Source: an uncultured Rubritalea sp. | GTDB lineage: Bacteria; Verrucomicrobiota; Verrucomicrobiia; Verrucomicrobiales; Akkermansiaceae | Direction: 5' to 3' | Assembly (NCBI GenBank): GCA_937923145.1 | Contig: CALAJT010000007.1 | Span: 1-57,360 of the forward strand | Length of the DNA: 57,360 nucleotides | Shown: in pieces, positions 1 to 10,218 of the stretch | Layout of the letters: every line of letters begins with the position of its first letter | How positions within the stretch are numbered: the first letter of the stretch is position 1 | Notes under the pieces: model-generated | What the model saw: the letters and a program-made list of their open reading frames with translations, nothing else | Databases searched by the model: none | Told to the model about the DNA's origin: nothing | Made by a program: the position numbers and the translations under genes

Positions 1-465
1 CTTACCTATAATATGGATTGTTACGCCTTCCTAATGAGATAACAGGTAGAAACCCTGAAACCACAGCTAAATCAGACTAAGATAGGAATCAACGCCCTCG
101 AAAAGGAGCTAGTTTGAAGCCCATCAAGCGAAAATGCGACACCTTCATGAAGGTGAAAAAATCCTAAAATCTTGATTCCACTAGTTTGATGAGTTTACAG
201 AAGTTCCCATAACTTAATTTATTCACTATGAATAAACTATATTTTTAATTATTAAATAAGCATGCCAACTTAAAACTTAATAGCCTAAATAGATATTCTA
301 AAAATTAGGTAATACTTGACTCAGCTGCTAAAGCTACCCTATACCTAACCACGTAGTTCCAATGTGATTTTACAAAGATTAATCTTTAAAATCCATTACC
401 AGCTAACTCCCAATTACTACTAGCTCCCTCATCAAAAACTTTTTAAATTTATAATTTCTTCACCC
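1..465. other. Upstream non-coding region
   Basis: No convincing gene is visible on either strand. The only clear structure is a perfect 16-bp palindrome, CACCTTCATGAAGGTG, at 140-155, followed by an A-run rather than a T-run, so it is not a standard terminator for either strand. The minus strand across 60-190 has short open stretches that I do not recognise. A possible promoter for the first gene lies at 316-345. The rest is AT-rich. Confidence 0.5.
316..345 (+). promoter_or_regulatory. Possible sigma70-type promoter
   Basis: TTGACT (316-321) and TATACC (340-345) are separated by 18 bp, about 120 bp ahead of the kinase gene at 466. The match is partial and rests on sequence pattern alone. 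Confidence 0.3.
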
Positions 466-2007
466 ATGTATCTGGGACTAAACTGCAACCAAAATACATT
501 TTCCGCTACAGTTCTTGACCCAAAATCAGGAGAGGTTGTCTATTTTGACGTAGTTGATTTCGATAAAGATTTACCTCACCGAGAGACTAGAGAAGGAATT
601 ATTCAAGGAGACAATCCTGGCGAATATGGGATTGATCCTCAGGTGCTAGTAGAATCGCTGGAATTGCTTTTAGAGAATCTTCTAGATTTTACGGAAATAG
701 AGATCGCTGACATTACACACATCACGGGATCTGCATCAGCATCTACTATTTTTGTAGAAAAATCTTTCACTGAAATCATTAGTAAACTTAATCCCAGCAT
801 ACCTGCTATAGAACAGATCAGACCTACATACGCTAGCCGGTTTAGCCCATCACTACTTGACACCTCAGCCGGAAACTACGCATTAAGTATCAAGAAGCAC
901 TTCCTAGATAATCACGGTCTAGATACCCGTTCGGTCACTGGCTGTAATTTATCCTCCGCCACTGGAGCGGCTCAGATTCATAAGTTTCAGCGTGAATCTG
1001 AGGAAGAGTGGCAAAACACAACACATATTCACACTAGCAGCTCATTCCTACTCTCTGTTTTAATAGGTAGAAATGCACCTGTTGACCTCACGGACACGTC
1101 ACATTTCTGCCTCTTCAATATTCACGAAAACACATGGCAAGAAAATTTAGTCGACGAGGTCAGCCCTGAGGCACTCGAGAAGCTACCTCGTGTTGCTACG
1201 CCAGGTGCCTTCGTAAAAGATATTTCTGAATTTTTTTGTGCTAAATATGGATTTTCAAGCAAGACAAAATGCCTCTCATGGATGAGCCCCGAAGCTGCAC
1301 ACGCTATCGGACTGAATCTCTTAAATCCAGGCGATGCTAACCTAGACCTTAGCGATTGCTACACATTCTCATTAGTCACTAAGAAGATCCCCAAGACTGT
1401 ACCTACTCTTGCTAAAGTCACCTACCACCCTATTTCAGGATACCTCACCCACATGGTATTAGAAAACGGGCTGAAGAGTTTTATAGCTACTTTGGAGAGA
1501 CTAGAAATTGATCAGGAAGATATTGACTCTAACCTACTCACCATACCTACATCTAACCAGCACCAACCTTCTTTACCATTTGTAGAGAAGGAAAAAGCAC
1601 TACTTATCCCTGCTGCTAAGCAATTAGACTCTTCATTACTCTCGTTTACTCGTGGTCAGATACTACATATAAAACTATACAGTCAGTGGATCGAGCAACA
1701 GCCTACCAGAATCTATGTTACAGGCAAAGGAGCTGTTATTAAGTCCCTCAGGCAGATCATCTCAAATATTTTTCAGGTAGACTGTATTCATATTGACGAT
1801 GCAAACGCTTTTATGAAAGGTCAGGCAATCCACTGTGATATTGAGCAAGATCTAAGCAAAAAGCAAATCTTTGACAGATACAGTAGCGCTGTGATCAAAG
1901 CGAAAGATAGTCCCGAGCCATATATGGCAAATATCTACTCAAACCATCTCAGCCATTATCACCAACTCCTCTATAAACACATAAACCGTAAAACTACCAT
2001 ATTCTAA
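466..2007 (+). CDS. FGGY-family carbohydrate kinase-like protein, probably catalytically degenerate
   Basis: 513 aa, the usual length for FGGY sugar kinases. The order of blocks resembles eukaryote-type xylulokinase: an N-terminal strand-turn ([16 protein letters not shown]), a substrate-side segment [10 protein letters not shown] near 127-136, and a [17 protein letters not shown] region. Key catalytic features look lost. The first-loop Asp is Asn6. The GDN catalytic-base motif appears as MSPEAA near 273, with Ser where Asp is expected. The SLGTS-like phosphate loop is not recognisable near 296-302. The gene is 4 bp from a TIM-barrel sugar isomerase/epimerase, which supports sugar metabolism. 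I infer a pseudo-kinase or a strongly diverged substrate class. The family call is fairly safe; the function is not. No Shine-Dalgarno motif precedes the ATG. Confidence 0.7.
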   Translation: MYLGLNCNQNTFSATVLDPKSGEVVYFDVVDFDKDLPHRETREGIIQGDNPGEYGIDPQVLVESLELLLENLLDFTEIEIADITHITGSASASTIFVEKSFTEIISKLNPSIPAIEQIRPTYASRFSPSLLDTSAGNYALSIKKHFLDNHGLDTRSVTGCNLSSATGAAQIHKFQRESEEEWQNTTHIHTSSSFLLSVLIGRNAPVDLTDTSHFCLFNIHENTWQENLVDEVSPEALEKLPRVATPGAFVKDISEFFCAKYGFSSKTKCLSWMSPEAAHAIGLNLLNPGDANLDLSDCYTFSLVTKKIPKTVPTLAKVTYHPISGYLTHMVLENGLKSFIATLERLEIDQEDIDSNLLTIPTSNQHQPSLPFVEKEKALLIPAAKQLDSSLLSFTRGQILHIKLYSQWIEQQPTRIYVTGKGAVIKSLRQIISNIFQVDCIHIDDANAFMKGQAIHCDIEQDLSKKQIFDRYSSAVIKAKDSPEPYMANIYSNHLSHYHQLLYKHINRKTTIF

Positions 2008-2011
2008 TACT

Positions 2012-3055
2012 ATGAAACCTGTAACATTATTCACTGGCCAATGGGCTGATCTACCGATCAGAGAACTACTCCCTAAGATTAAAAAAATGGGATATGATGG
2101 TGTCGAACTAGCATGCTGGGGCGACCACTTCGATGTCAATGCTGCAATAGACGACCCTAACTATCTATCTGAATTATGGGCTCTATTAGTAGAAAATGGG
2201 CTAAATTGCTACGCCATCTCTAGCCACCTAGTAGGTCAGGCAATCTGTGACAATATCGATGAACGCCATAAGGCAATCCTTCCTGACGAGATCTGGCTAG
2301 ATGGAGATCCTGAAGGCGTCCGCACCCGTGCAGAAGCTCACATGATCAAGACCGGTCAGGCTTGCCGCAAATTCATAGATGCAAAGCCAGAATCACTCCG
2401 TGACAACGATCTCCCAGCTGTAGTCAACGGCTTTACAGGCTCATCTATCTGGCACGCACTCTACTCATTCCCTCCTACATCACAGGAGTATCTACAAGCT
2501 GGATTCGATGACTTCGGCACTAGATTCACACGTATTCTCAATGAATTTGATAAAGTAGATGTGAACTTCGGCCTTGAAGTTCATCCTACAGAAATAGCGT
2601 TCGATATAGTCTCCGCTCAACGTGCGATAGATGCAGTAGACGGTCACAAGCGATTCGGCTTTAACTACGATCCATCACACCTCGGCTACCAAGGTGTCGA
2701 CTACGTAAAATTCATTCGCATGTTCTCCGATCGTATCTACCACGTGCACATGAAAGATGTATGGTGGAATCACGGTGATGGCTCTATCGGCGTATTCGGC
2801 GGTCACACTGACTTCGGTGATCCTCGTAGATTCTGGGAATTCCGCTCAGTAGGTAGAGGAGATATTAATTTCGAAGACATCATGGTGGCTCTTAATGACA
2901 CTGGCTACAATGGACCTCTCTCAGTCGAGTGGGAGGACATCCGTATGGATCGATTCCATGGAGCCGCAGAATCCGCAGCCTTCGTTAAAGCGCTTGATTT
3001 CCCGACAAATGATAATGGCCTCTTTGATTCCGCTTTTGACTCAGAAAATCAATAA
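2012..3055 (+). CDS. Sugar phosphate isomerase/epimerase (xylose isomerase-like TIM barrel)
   Basis: 347 aa, cytosolic, AP-endonuclease/xylose-isomerase-like TIM barrel (COG1082 type). Expected metal ligands are visible: Glu189 in GLEVHPTE, Asp220 and His223 in NYDPSH, His246 in HVHMKD, and Glu306 in SVEWED. The N-terminal [19 protein letters not shown] fits the first strand and helix of the barrel. It begins 4 bp after the kinase-like gene, so the two are probably co-transcribed and act on a related sugar or polyol. The substrate cannot be read from sequence; members of this family interconvert ketoses or act on sugar derivatives such as inosose. Confidence 0.85.
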   Translation: MKPVTLFTGQWADLPIRELLPKIKKMGYDGVELACWGDHFDVNAAIDDPNYLSELWALLVENGLNCYAISSHLVGQAICDNIDERHKAILPDEIWLDGDPEGVRTRAEAHMIKTGQACRKFIDAKPESLRDNDLPAVVNGFTGSSIWHALYSFPPTSQEYLQAGFDDFGTRFTRILNEFDKVDVNFGLEVHPTEIAFDIVSAQRAIDAVDGHKRFGFNYDPSHLGYQGVDYVKFIRMFSDRIYHVHMKDVWWNHGDGSIGVFGGHTDFGDPRRFWEFRSVGRGDINFEDIMVALNDTGYNGPLSVEWEDIRMDRFHGAAESAAFVKALDFPTNDNGLFDSAFDSENQ

Positions 3056-3069
3056 TAAGACGAAGCCTC

Positions 3070-3441
3070 ATGAGTGACAAATCTCCAGAAAAGCTCCAGT
3101 ATAAAATGCTAGGAGATGACCAGAACTCTGAAACGGAAAAGATAGCTAAATATACGGGCGACGTAGATTGGACTTACCTTAAACCGCATTTTAACAACGG
3201 TGCTATGATCTACGTCGACCCTGAACTCACTCTGAGCGATGTCGCAGAAGTCTTCGTGCAGGATGATAAAGAAAAGGTTCAAGTATGGTTAAAGACAGCG
3301 GATCTCGTAAAACCCTCATCACTCCATGCAGAGTGGTGGGAGTATGACGAAACACGCTTCACCGCAGTGGTTGTGAATCCCTTCGTGCTAGCTCAGCCAC
3401 TATCTAAAGACTCCGCAAGCACAGAAGTTCCTAAAAGCTAA
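3070..3441 (+). CDS. DUF2288 family protein
   Basis: 123 aa, small acidic cytosolic protein with the DUF2288 layout: VDWTYLKPHFNNGAMIYVDP, then DVAEVFVQDDKEKVQVWL, then a Trp-rich stretch (AEWWEYDE) and a final hydrophobic strand AVVVNPFVLAQPL. The molecular function is unknown. Its stop codon overlaps the mutS start by one base (TAATG at 3439-3443), which implies translational coupling. Residues 1-25 are polar and probably disordered. Confidence 0.75.
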   Translation: MSDKSPEKLQYKMLGDDQNSETEKIAKYTGDVDWTYLKPHFNNGAMIYVDPELTLSDVAEVFVQDDKEKVQVWLKTADLVKPSSLHAEWWEYDETRFTAVVVNPFVLAQPLSKDSASTEVPKS

Positions 3442-5936
3442 TGGCTGCAAAGAAGCCAAATAAGCTCACTCCGATGATGGCGCAGTATCAGGCGATGCGC
3501 CGATCGCTGCCCGATGACGTGGTGCTTTTTTTCCGCCTCGGCGACTTCTACGAGATGTTTTTTGAGGACGCGCAGCGCGCTGCCGGTGTCCTAAACATAG
3601 CTCTAACAAAACGCCATGAAGTCCCCATGTGTGGCTTCCCCTACCATGCGGCTGAAGGATATATAGCTAAACTGGTAAGAGCGAATACACGAGTCGCACT
3701 TGCAGAACAGACTACTACACCAGTAGCAGGTAAATTAGTAGAGCGAGAAATTTCTCAGATCATCTCAGCCGGCACCGTCAATGACATCAACCTCTTAGAT
3801 GACACCAAGCATAACTATCTAGCCTCTGTATATCTCGGTGGCACCAAGAAAAATCCCTGCTACGCAATCGCCTGCGCTGATCACACTACCGGAGAATTCA
3901 CCCTAGCTGAGTTCTCTAACATGGCGCTCATGACAGATGAACTCAAGCGCCTCTCCCCTTCTGAAGTCATCATAGCAGACGACCAACTCCAAGAACTTGC
4001 AGGAATCGCCAGCTGCCAGCCCTACGACGCCTACGCATTTTTACATGACACTGCTAAGCACACTCTAACAGATCATTTCAAAGTCAACTCGCTAGATGGA
4101 TTCGGCTGTGCTAAAATGAACACAGCTATCTCTGCAGCTGGTGCCATTCTCCATTATCTAAGCCACCAGTTAAGACGCTCTTGTGATCACCTACGTAAAA
4201 TTTCGATCAGAGAATCTTCTAACTACGTCCTCATAGATGCTGCCTCTCAGGCAAATCTCGACCTCGTAGAATCCCGCACAGGTAAACAGCACACACTTCT
4301 AGGAGCACTAGATAAAACCTCCACACCGATGGGAGCTCGCAAACTTCGTGACTGGATCCTACATCCTATTAGAGATTTAAAACCGCTACTCGCTAGACAA
4401 GATCTCATTTCTGCCTTCATCGCTCAGCCCTATCTACTCTCTACCTGTCGAGGCACACTGAAAAATATCAGAGACATCGAGCGCACTACAGGAAGGTTAT
4501 CCCAACGCGCGGGAACACCTAGAGATCTTCTTTCTCTAGCTAACTCACTGGATAACATCCCTACTCTTAAGCAAGATCTAACAGCGGTGGCATCCACCAC
4601 AAGTTTAGCTTCTGAACTTCTTCAGAAAATAGAAGAGTTCCCTGAGCTAGTAGAACTTTTACATACTGCATTAGTGGATGAGCCTCCTGCTTCTACCAAA
4701 GATGGAGGGATGATCCGAGACGGCTATAATGCAGAACTCGATGAGCTCCGATCCGCCTCTAAAGATGGCAAAAAGTGGATAGCCAAGCTTCAAGAATCCG
4801 AACGCCAGCGCAGTGGAATCGATAATCTTAAAATCAAATTTAATAACGTATTCGGCTACTTCATCGAAATCACCAAATCCAAAGCCGACCTAGTCCCTGA
4901 TGACTATACTCGTAAGCAAACGATGGCAAACGCCGAGCGCTTCATCACTCCAGAACTCAAAGAAGTGGAGAACAAAGTTCTCGGAGCAGAAGAACGCTCT
5001 AAGCAACTAGAACTACAAGAGTTCACCACCCTGCGCGCACAGCTCTGCGGCCACATCGACGAGCTCCAGAGCACCGCTGATGCACTAGCTACATTAGACG
5101 TTTTATTAGGCTTAGCAGAAACAGCTCAGCTTCAAGGGCACACCCGCCCTCAGCTAGATGAATCCACTCACCTGCAGATCATCAATGGTAGACACCCAGT
5201 GTTAGAGCAGACTTTAGTCGATGAAAAATTTGTTCCTAACGACACCCTGTTAGACCCCGAGGACTCAAACCTCATTATCCTAACAGGACCTAACATGGCA
5301 GGTAAATCCACCTACATCCGCCAAGTCGCTCTGATAACACTCATGGCACAGATCGGTGCCTACGTCCCTGCGGAGTCTGCCCACATCGGTCTAACAGACA
5401 GGATTTTCTGCCGTGTCGGAGCTAGTGATGATCTAGCACGTGGTCAGTCCACCTTCATGGTAGAAATGAATGAGACCTCACTCATTATCAATAATGCAAC
5501 TGAGAAATCTCTCGTTATCCTCGATGAAATAGGCAGAGGAACAGCGACCTTTGACGGACTCTCTATAGCATGGTCAGTAGCCGAACACCTGCATGATGAA
5601 ATCAAATCACGCACCCTCTTCGCCACCCACTACCACGAACTCACTGACCTGGCTAACACACGTGACTCTGTAGCCAACTACAATGTTGCGGTAAGAGAAT
5701 GGAACGATGACATCATCTTCCTACGCAAGATACTCCCAGGAACAGCAGACAAATCCTACGGTATCCAGGTAGCCAAGCTAGCAGGCTTACCCCCCTCCAT
5801 CGTCAACCGAGCCAAGGATATCCTTTCTCACCTAGAAATGAACTCCTCCAAACCCGACGCTAAAAACAAGCCAAAGGCAAAGAACACCAGACAAACAATG
5901 CCCGACTCTGATTCACCTCAGATGAATTTGTTTTAA
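3441..5936 (+). CDS. mutS: DNA mismatch repair protein MutS
   Basis: 831 aa. MutS binds mismatches and recruits MutL. The mismatch-reading Phe-X-Glu motif is present (DFYEMF, Phe36 and Glu38). The connector, lever and clamp regions fill the middle (NVFGYFIEITKSK near 470). The ATPase shows Walker A GPNMAGKST near 616, Walker B ILDEIGRGTATFDGLS, and FATHYHEL. It ends in a Lys/Pro-rich tail and a QMNLF terminus that resembles a beta-clamp-binding motif. Length and domain order are normal for MutS1. It is coupled by a one-base overlap to the DUF2288 gene and followed after 6 bp by another small gene. Confidence 0.97.
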   Translation: MAAKKPNKLTPMMAQYQAMRRSLPDDVVLFFRLGDFYEMFFEDAQRAAGVLNIALTKRHEVPMCGFPYHAAEGYIAKLVRANTRVALAEQTTTPVAGKLVEREISQIISAGTVNDINLLDDTKHNYLASVYLGGTKKNPCYAIACADHTTGEFTLAEFSNMALMTDELKRLSPSEVIIADDQLQELAGIASCQPYDAYAFLHDTAKHTLTDHFKVNSLDGFGCAKMNTAISAAGAILHYLSHQLRRSCDHLRKISIRESSNYVLIDAASQANLDLVESRTGKQHTLLGALDKTSTPMGARKLRDWILHPIRDLKPLLARQDLISAFIAQPYLLSTCRGTLKNIRDIERTTGRLSQRAGTPRDLLSLANSLDNIPTLKQDLTAVASTTSLASELLQKIEEFPELVELLHTALVDEPPASTKDGGMIRDGYNAELDELRSASKDGKKWIAKLQESERQRSGIDNLKIKFNNVFGYFIEITKSKADLVPDDYTRKQTMANAERFITPELKEVENKVLGAEERSKQLELQEFTTLRAQLCGHIDELQSTADALATLDVLLGLAETAQLQGHTRPQLDESTHLQIINGRHPVLEQTLVDEKFVPNDTLLDPEDSNLIILTGPNMAGKSTYIRQVALITLMAQIGAYVPAESAHIGLTDRIFCRVGASDDLARGQSTFMVEMNETSLIINNATEKSLVILDEIGRGTATFDGLSIAWSVAEHLHDEIKSRTLFATHYHELTDLANTRDSVANYNVAVREWNDDIIFLRKILPGTADKSYGIQVAKLAGLPPSIVNRAKDILSHLEMNSSKPDAKNKPKAKNTRQTMPDSDSPQMNLF

Positions 5937-5942
5937 TTAATT

Positions 5943-6293
5943 ATGTCCGTTGATCAACCGAGAGCTATCGATTTTCTTTCCGATAACAAAAACGATAAAT
6001 ATTGCGTAGTCGGTATTTCTGACCACCTAGAATGGGATAATCGAGACCACCTTATAGCTCTTCAAGATAAGCTAAATAACTACCTTGCGTTTATAGAATC
6101 AGGTGAAATATACGACTCCAGACCAGATGCCAGAGAACAAGAAATTGAAATCTGCCTAAACTGTAAATTCACTCCTATAACAGCAGACGATATCTACTTT
6201 CTCCAATTTGCTAAAAATACCATACAGAAAGCTGGCTTTCGTTTTTCCGTAATTGCAGATAACAATGAGTTTTCTGTGCCAAAAGTGGAGTAA
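5943..6293 (+). CDS. DUF6572-type small protein
   Basis: 116 aa cytosolic protein. It contains AIDFLSDNK, ISDHLEWDNRDHLIALQDKLNNYLAFIESGEIY, then EIEICLNCKFTPITADDIYFL, a pattern I associate with DUF6572 proteins of unknown function. It starts 6 bp after mutS and is probably the last gene of this operon. A weak hairpin (TATCCTA and TAGGATA, 6321-6341) lies beyond it, overlapping the region where the convergent helicase gene ends. Confidence 0.55.
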   Translation: MSVDQPRAIDFLSDNKNDKYCVVGISDHLEWDNRDHLIALQDKLNNYLAFIESGEIYDSRPDAREQEIEICLNCKFTPITADDIYFLQFAKNTIQKAGFRFSVIADNNEFSVPKVE

Positions 6294-6343
6294 TATCGAT
6301 ACAATTTAGTCACCTTGTCATATCCTATCTAGTCTAGGATAAG

Positions 6344-8365
6344 CTACCAGCCGCCAGTAATTTGCCATTCTTCCACTAGCTCGGCTGGGAAGTCATCTAG
6401 GAATCTGGATGGGTTCTGAAAGACATCGCCGCTGTAGCTTCGTGGATTTGTCATCGGGTAGGACAGGTAGAGCTGATCTTTTGCTCTGGTTAGAGCTACG
6501 TAGAATAGTCGCCTTTCCTCTTCTAACATTTTTCTATCATCAGTTTCTAAGATGCGGCCGTTAGGGAACATTCCATCGGCTAGCCAGATGAGGAAGACTA
6601 CTTTCCACTCTAAACCTTTTGCTTGGTGAATACTAGAGAGGACGACTCCTTCGTCTTTCTGCTTTTTCTTGTCCCCCACTCCGCCATCTGTATTCGACAT
6701 CAGCGATAGCTGGGAGAGGAACTCTTCTACATCAGAATACTGAGTAGCGAACTGCATGAGTTGCTCGATATCTTGCTTACGGTTTTCGTAATTATCGAAG
6801 CTGTCTTTCATAAATTCATCATAGACACCTTCCAGCACACTATAGATCATATCAGATGGCGCTGCATATCCTTCACCAACTACTAACTCATCAAGCGTGT
6901 AGCAAAGTTGCTCCCAGTAAGGCTTCGCTTTTGCTGGCACTTTAAAATCTAACAGAGTGAGTGAAAACAACTCAGGTATCTTATCACTCTTTGCTAATGG
7001 GCAAGCCAGCCATGCTCTCCAAAGTTTATCAGCGCCAGCATCTCCCACGCTGGGCATCATGAGCACCATGCGTTTGAAACTTACTTCATCTTTACGATTC
7101 ACTACGAAGCGAATGTAGCTAGAGACATCTTTCACGTGAGCTTGCTCAAAAAAACGTAAGCCTGAGGTAATATGAAATGGTAGATCTCTAGAGGTCAGTT
7201 CCATCTGGATTTCCATACTCTGATAGTGTGCACGGTATAGAACAGCCATCTCTTCTAGCTCGATACCTGCATCCATTAATTCCTCGATACGTGACGCAAC
7301 GAACTCAGCCTGCGCTCTGGGGTCATTCAGCGCTACGAGTGCTGGCACCATTTCTCCGCCCTGACGATCAGCTCTGAGTTCTTTCGGTATCTGGTCTGTG
7401 TTCGCAGAAATGGCAGCATTTGAGAGTTCCAAGATCTCAGGCTGACTGCGGTAGTTCGTTTCGATTTTATAAGTAGTAGCTTCAGGATAGCGGGCATGGA
7501 ACTTTAGGATATTGTCCATATCCGCTCCTCTCCATGAGTAAATCGACTGAGCATCATCACCCACGACCATAAGGTTTCTGCTCTTGCCTACGAGCAGATC
7601 TACGATTTCGCACTGAACTAAGTTTGTATCCTGATACTCGTCTACGAGAACGTATTTAAATTTCCGCTGGTAGAGCTCTAAAATATCTTCGTCTTGTTTA
7701 AGGAGCTTGAGAAGTAGAACTAAAAGATCATCAAAGTCCATCGAGTTAGTCTCTAGCTTTTTCTTGATGTAGCCTTTTCTAATTTTCTCAATATCTTCCT
7801 GCCACTCTAGTAAGTAGTCGTACTTGTGATAGAGGATATCTTCTAGAATCTCCTGTGTATTCACCATCAGGCTGAATATACTCAGGAGCAGATCTGGCTT
7901 GGGGAATCGCTTATTCTTCGTATCCACCTTACTATCCTTGATCACTTGCTTGAGCAGCGCCTTCTGATCATCGCGATCCAGTATAGAGAAATTCCGCTCA
8001 AACCCTAGCTCATCTGCATGACGACGTAGGATACGATTACCTATAGAGTGGAATGTTCCTCCCCAAAGGTCGCTAATATTATCATCAACTAGTTCATTGA
8101 CTCGCTCCAACATCTCTTTCGATGCTTTATTAGTGAATGTGAGCAACAGAATATTCCGAGCCTCCACTCCCTTATCTAAAAGATAAGCCACACGGTAAGT
8201 AAGAGCCCGAGTTTTCCCCGACCCCGCACCAGCGATCACTAGAGCAGCACCTGGCTGAGAACTCACTGCCGCATACTGTTGCTTATTTAGCTCAGCAGCA
8301 TAATCGATTCCTGATTTTGCCTCTGTGTCTTTCTCTCTTGAATTGATCTTATACTCGCGTGCCAT
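6344..8365 (-). CDS. UvrD/Rep/PcrA-family ATP-dependent DNA helicase (SF1A)
   Basis: 673 aa, 3'-5' helicase of superfamily 1A. Motifs in order: Q-motif (ELNKQQYAAV, 25-34), Walker A GAGSGKT (46-52), LLTFTNKAS (Ia), DEYQDTN (II), GDDAQSIYSWRGAD (III), TNYRSQPEI (IV), HQAKGLEWKVVFL (V) and RRLFYVALTRA (VI). It lacks the RecB-type nuclease domain and the C-terminal Tudor-like tail of UvrD proper, so it is closer to Rep/PcrA in length. It lies 43 bp downstream of the NYN gene on the same strand, so the two may be co-transcribed. A role in repair or replication restart is inferred. Confidence 0.93.
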   Translation of the reverse strand: MAREYKINSREKDTEAKSGIDYAAELNKQQYAAVSSQPGAALVIAGAGSGKTRALTYRVAYLLDKGVEARNILLLTFTNKASKEMLERVNELVDDNISDLWGGTFHSIGNRILRRHADELGFERNFSILDRDDQKALLKQVIKDSKVDTKNKRFPKPDLLLSIFSLMVNTQEILEDILYHKYDYLLEWQEDIEKIRKGYIKKKLETNSMDFDDLLVLLLKLLKQDEDILELYQRKFKYVLVDEYQDTNLVQCEIVDLLVGKSRNLMVVGDDAQSIYSWRGADMDNILKFHARYPEATTYKIETNYRSQPEILELSNAAISANTDQIPKELRADRQGGEMVPALVALNDPRAQAEFVASRIEELMDAGIELEEMAVLYRAHYQSMEIQMELTSRDLPFHITSGLRFFEQAHVKDVSSYIRFVVNRKDEVSFKRMVLMMPSVGDAGADKLWRAWLACPLAKSDKIPELFSLTLLDFKVPAKAKPYWEQLCYTLDELVVGEGYAAPSDMIYSVLEGVYDEFMKDSFDNYENRKQDIEQLMQFATQYSDVEEFLSQLSLMSNTDGGVGDKKKQKDEGVVLSSIHQAKGLEWKVVFLIWLADGMFPNGRILETDDRKMLEEERRLFYVALTRAKDQLYLSYPMTNPRSYSGDVFQNPSRFLDDFPAELVEEWQITGGW

Positions 8366-8408
8366 CGGCGCTAAGATGCACCTCAGAGCCTATTGGCGCA
8401 ATCTCAAA

Positions 8409-8801
8409 TTAGACAATTTCCCACATCGAGCGCACACTCATCGCATGAGCTCCTGAGACTGAGACACTATCCAGAACAGCACGGTCATTAGATACCACAT
8501 TGATATCATATCTCTCGGCATAGCTAGCGGCCAGCCTCTCTATCACTGCATCCGCACTTTGTCTCTGACGACTATAGATCACCATAATATCCTTCTCCTG
8601 TCTTGGCTCTGGCTTGCTATTCATTCCTTGCCCATCGAATACTAATACTACACTGACTTCGTTCCTATCTTGGTAGTCAGTTAAAATACGGATGAGTTCT
8701 CTTCGCGCAACCTCACCTTGTAATCCAGGTCCATGGATAGATCGCAGCTCTGGTGTCGTGAATATCACGCTATGTCCATCTACTATTAATACTCTCTCCA
8801 T
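8409..8801 (-). CDS. NYN (YacP/Rae1-like) domain protein
   Basis: 130 aa with the PIN-like NYN fold: N-terminal VLIVDGHSVIFTTPEL, central VVLVFDGQGMNSKPEP, then MVIYSRQRQSADAVIERL and VVSNDRAVLDSV, giving the acidic residues expected of a metal-dependent RNase (Asp8, Asp54 in VFDGQG, Asp83 in SADAVIE, Asp104). Related YacP/Rae1 proteins are ribosome-associated endoribonucleases; a similar activity here is inferred. It lies immediately upstream of the helicase. Its start is preceded by AGAGGT, one of the few purine-rich leaders in the window. Confidence 0.8.
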   Translation of the reverse strand: MERVLIVDGHSVIFTTPELRSIHGPGLQGEVARRELIRILTDYQDRNEVSVVLVFDGQGMNSKPEPRQEKDIMVIYSRQRQSADAVIERLAASYAERYDINVVSNDRAVLDSVSVSGAHAMSVRSMWEIV

Positions 8802-9141
8802 TACCGACCTCTATAATAGCACTGATAATCCTACTCAACCCATAAAACAATTATTTAAAAAAACACCAGTGCAAGCCTCTGTTTAAATTATCCACTCTAC
8901 ACAAAAGTTTGTTAATTCTCTTTTAAAAGCTATAAAAACACCTGATTCTCCTAACTTTACACAATTATTTTAATTAATATTTCATAATACTTAAGAAAAA
9001 TTAACTATTAATTACAATTTATTTAGTTTCATAACTCACTGAACACCAGTTAAAATTTAAAAAAGTTTTAAAAATTAAATCTAAAAACTTGTAAGTAAAC
9101 CTTTAAAGTTTTAAAAACTTTTAATTCCCCCTAGATTTACT
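8802..9141. other. AT-rich divergent spacer with repeated AAAGTTTTAAAAA motif
   Basis: This separates the minus-strand NYN gene from the plus-strand protease gene and is extremely AT-rich. AAAGTTTTAAAAA occurs at about 9062-9074 and again at 9105-9117. The second copy is part of a perfect interrupted palindrome, AAAGTTTT-A-AAAACTTT (9105-9121), just ahead of the protease start. A weak promoter-like pair, TTGTTA (8909) and TATAAA (8931), is visible. No RNA gene is recognised. Confidence 0.4.
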
Positions 9142-10122
9142 ATGAACAAATTCAAACTAAAGCTCACCACCTGTGGATTACCAATCTGGATTACAACTGC
9201 ATTAGTAAGCGACGCTGTCATCCTCCCTGGTGCCAACGGAGCAAATGGTTCTAATACGAGTATTGAAGACTTAAAAAAAATTACTCCTGAGTTCTCTTAC
9301 TACAACAACGTAGTAGGAATAGGTGGTGGAGCTGGAGTTTATCTAGGAGAGAGTGTGAAACGTGATGTAGGATACGTCCTCACCGCAGACCACCTAGGAT
9401 CTTCTAAAACGATTTCAGTCAACGGAAGTTCATACGACGTGATCTCTGGGGAGCAGATCGATAAATCCGACCTTAAGCTCTACACTATTCAGACTGGCAA
9501 GGGTGGAAACTTACCAGATCTCCCAAGTATTCAGTTTGCCACCCTAGCACGCAAGGCAGATGAAGATGTGCTAATGTTCGGAAGAGGCACTCGCAAAGAA
9601 GGCACTGATAAAGATCCTAATACCAGCGATATGGTAAAAAGTGGAGATTTTAATGTCTATAACTGGGGAGCGGCAACCTCAGCTATCAGTTTCGGAACAA
9701 ATAAAGTCTCAACACTTCCGCTATACCCTACTAGAGACACCTCTATAAAATGGACTACACCACTCGGGTATCAAGATAGCACCTTCTTTCTTAATTTCGA
9801 TGACCCAGGAGCGGGAAACTATAATGACTCCTATGAAGGTATCGCTGGCGCAGGTGACTCTGGTGGACCGATATTTGTCAAAGAAAATGGTCTTTGGAAG
9901 CTCGCTGGAATCACCTCTTTTGTCATGAAGAGAGGAAACCAACCAGAGAGAACAGCTGCATTTGGTAATAGCACAGGAATCGTAGACCTTTCTAAATACA
10001 ATGGTTCATTCCCAACTATCTACCAGACACCTGTCCCAGAGCCTAGCACTACTATACTTCTAATCATCGGAACTGGAACACTTCTTACCTACAGAAACAG
10101 AAGTTGTAGCTATACTAATTAG
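9142..10122 (+). CDS. Secreted trypsin-like serine protease with PEP-CTERM tail
   Basis: 326 aa. An N-terminal hydrophobic stretch acts as a probable signal peptide. The chymotrypsin-fold triad is visible: His84 in LTADH (the usual TAAHC is altered and has no Cys), Asp110 in KSDLKLY, and Ser240 in GDSGGP. The C-terminus has the PEP-CTERM layout: VPEPS at about 298-302, a hydrophobic helix (TTILLIIGTGTLL) and a basic end (RNR). In this family the tail directs exosortase-linked sorting to the envelope or exopolysaccharide. A longer than usual polar end (SCSYTN) follows the Arg residues. A second protease of the same architecture lies at 18470. The substrate is unknown. Confidence 0.85.
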   Translation: MNKFKLKLTTCGLPIWITTALVSDAVILPGANGANGSNTSIEDLKKITPEFSYYNNVVGIGGGAGVYLGESVKRDVGYVLTADHLGSSKTISVNGSSYDVISGEQIDKSDLKLYTIQTGKGGNLPDLPSIQFATLARKADEDVLMFGRGTRKEGTDKDPNTSDMVKSGDFNVYNWGAATSAISFGTNKVSTLPLYPTRDTSIKWTTPLGYQDSTFFLNFDDPGAGNYNDSYEGIAGAGDSGGPIFVKENGLWKLAGITSFVMKRGNQPERTAAFGNSTGIVDLSKYNGSFPTIYQTPVPEPSTTILLIIGTGTLLTYRNRSCSYTN

Positions 10123-10218
10123 CCTAACATGCGCTTCTCCTAACTCAGGGCTGTGCTTTTAAATTCTTACCCAAGAATCCGTTTTACTCGCACGGATTCA
10201 CATGCTAGAAATCTAAGT

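Noticed and set aside
639..863. Antisense open frame inside the kinase gene
   Set aside because: It has no recognisable protein character and mirrors the codon structure of the coding strand. Many similar antisense frames (for example in mutS, sufB, nuoF, nuoG) were rejected for the same reason.
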